This document shows positions 63,778-64,000 of a DNA stretch of 64,000 bases, piece after piece; position 1 is the first letter of the stretch; each line of letters begins with the position of its first letter. A program made the position numbers and the translations under genes. The stretch comes from Bacteroidota bacterium (GTDB lineage: Bacteria > Bacteroidota > Rhodothermia > Rhodothermales > UBA10348), in assembly GCA_029262775.1 (NCBI GenBank), contig JAJCYR010000056.1, forward strand, positions 248,001 through 312,000, read 5' to 3'. The notes below the pieces were generated by a model that was not told the DNA's origin, did not search any database, and saw nothing but the letters and a program-made list of their open reading frames with translations.

Positions 63778-64000
63778 ATGGCCTCATCACCCCGGGATAT
63801 TACCCTTTCCATCCAGCCCGAGAGCCGTGTTGATGTTATCGATGTGGCTGAGCGGGTGCGTGACGAGGAAGAGGGCTTTTTTGAACGATTCGATCGGAGT
63901 GCATTCACCTCCTACCACACGACGGCTGGCTACTTTGAGCAGAGCTTTGCCAACCGGCTGAAGAACAACCCAGAGGCCCTCGAAGCCTATCTCGAGACGT
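63778..64000 (+). CDS. Unidentified protein, 3' end outside window
   Basis: Only the first 74 codons are seen, starting at ATG 63778 (MASSPRDITLSIQPESRVD) with the frame open to the edge. The segment is polar, acidic and helical (AERVRDEEEGFFERFDRSAF), followed by TSYHTTAGYFEQSFANRL. I do not recognise the family with confidence. It is divergent from the M14 peptidase; the 184-bp gap between them is AT-richer than the flanks and should contain both promoters, but I see no clear box. Confidence 0.6.
   Translation, partial: MASSPRDITLSIQPESRVDVIDVAERVRDEEEGFFERFDRSAFTSYHTTAGYFEQSFANRLKNNPEALEAYLET

Overview
The window is a gene-dense stretch of a bacterial chromosome with fairly high G+C. It shows no insertion sequence, prophage, CRISPR array or rRNA operon, and no gene-free gap longer than about 220 bp. 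Overlapping stop/start codons (ATGA, TGATG, TTGA) are common and several convergent gene pairs overlap at their 3' ends, so the genome is compact. The gene set fits a heterotrophic member of the Bacteroidota/Rhodothermota side of the tree, probably Rhodothermales-like: a B12-dependent methylmalonyl-CoA mutase with MeaB, acidic extensions on ribosomal protein S1 and IF-2, lipoproteins with clear lipoboxes, and a PadR-linked FtsX/MacB-type permease. This placement is an inference from protein character, not from a marker-gene search.

Layout. 1-3.1 kb: a periplasmic parvulin-type foldase lipoprotein (cut by the window edge) lies divergent to an ECF sigma/anti-sigma pair. 3.2-9.2 kb: gltX, then a minus-strand operon with a SpoU-type RNA methylase, a miniature mutase small-subunit homologue, a methylmalonyl-CoA mutase, meaB and an ABM-like barrel protein. 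9.3-13.7 kb: cmk, rpsA and an HD-domain hydrolase. 13.7-18.8 kb: an amino-acid catabolic cluster (FAD amine oxidase, OCD/mu-crystallin reductase, aldehyde dehydrogenase, with a divergent aminotransferase) that could form a lysine-pipecolate-aminoadipate route. 18.9-31.2 kb: information-processing genes, namely prfB with its programmed frameshift, nadB, rimP-nusA-infB-rbfA-truB-ribF, rpsO and pnp. 31.3-38.3 kb: an M16 peptidase, a sugar epimerase, scpA-scpB-rluB, guaB and an M24 peptidase. 38.3-42.1 kb: a glycosyltransferase, an RsbW-like kinase and a GT-C/methyltransferase fusion. 42.1-44.0 kb: miaA and a tyrosine recombinase whose start codon abuts a dif-like 11-6-11 site.

44.0-52 kb: fxsA, a TerB-like protein, a thioredoxin-like protein, a PLP enzyme with a divergent Lrp regulator, a PadR/permease pair, a histidine-phosphatase lipoprotein and tRNA-Lys(CTT). 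52-63.6 kb: parE-parC-type topoisomerase genes, an AlbA_2 protein, gpsA-plsY, purM, a small orphan, a crotonase, a LuxE-like ligase and an M14 peptidase. A plus-strand gene of unknown function is cut by the right edge.

The strongest larger-scale signal is a reversal of coding direction at about 42.1 kb. From 17.3 to 42.1 kb every gene is on the plus strand; from there to 63.6 kb nearly every gene is on the minus strand. With the dif-like site beside the recombinase, and ScpAB and ParEC-type genes nearby, this suggests the window spans the replication-terminus/dif region. Other notable items are the mini mutase subunit, three copies of a GCGTGTTRACACGC palindrome, a likely attenuator before rimP, strong candidate operators for the Lrp and PadR regulators, and the GT-C/methyltransferase fusion.
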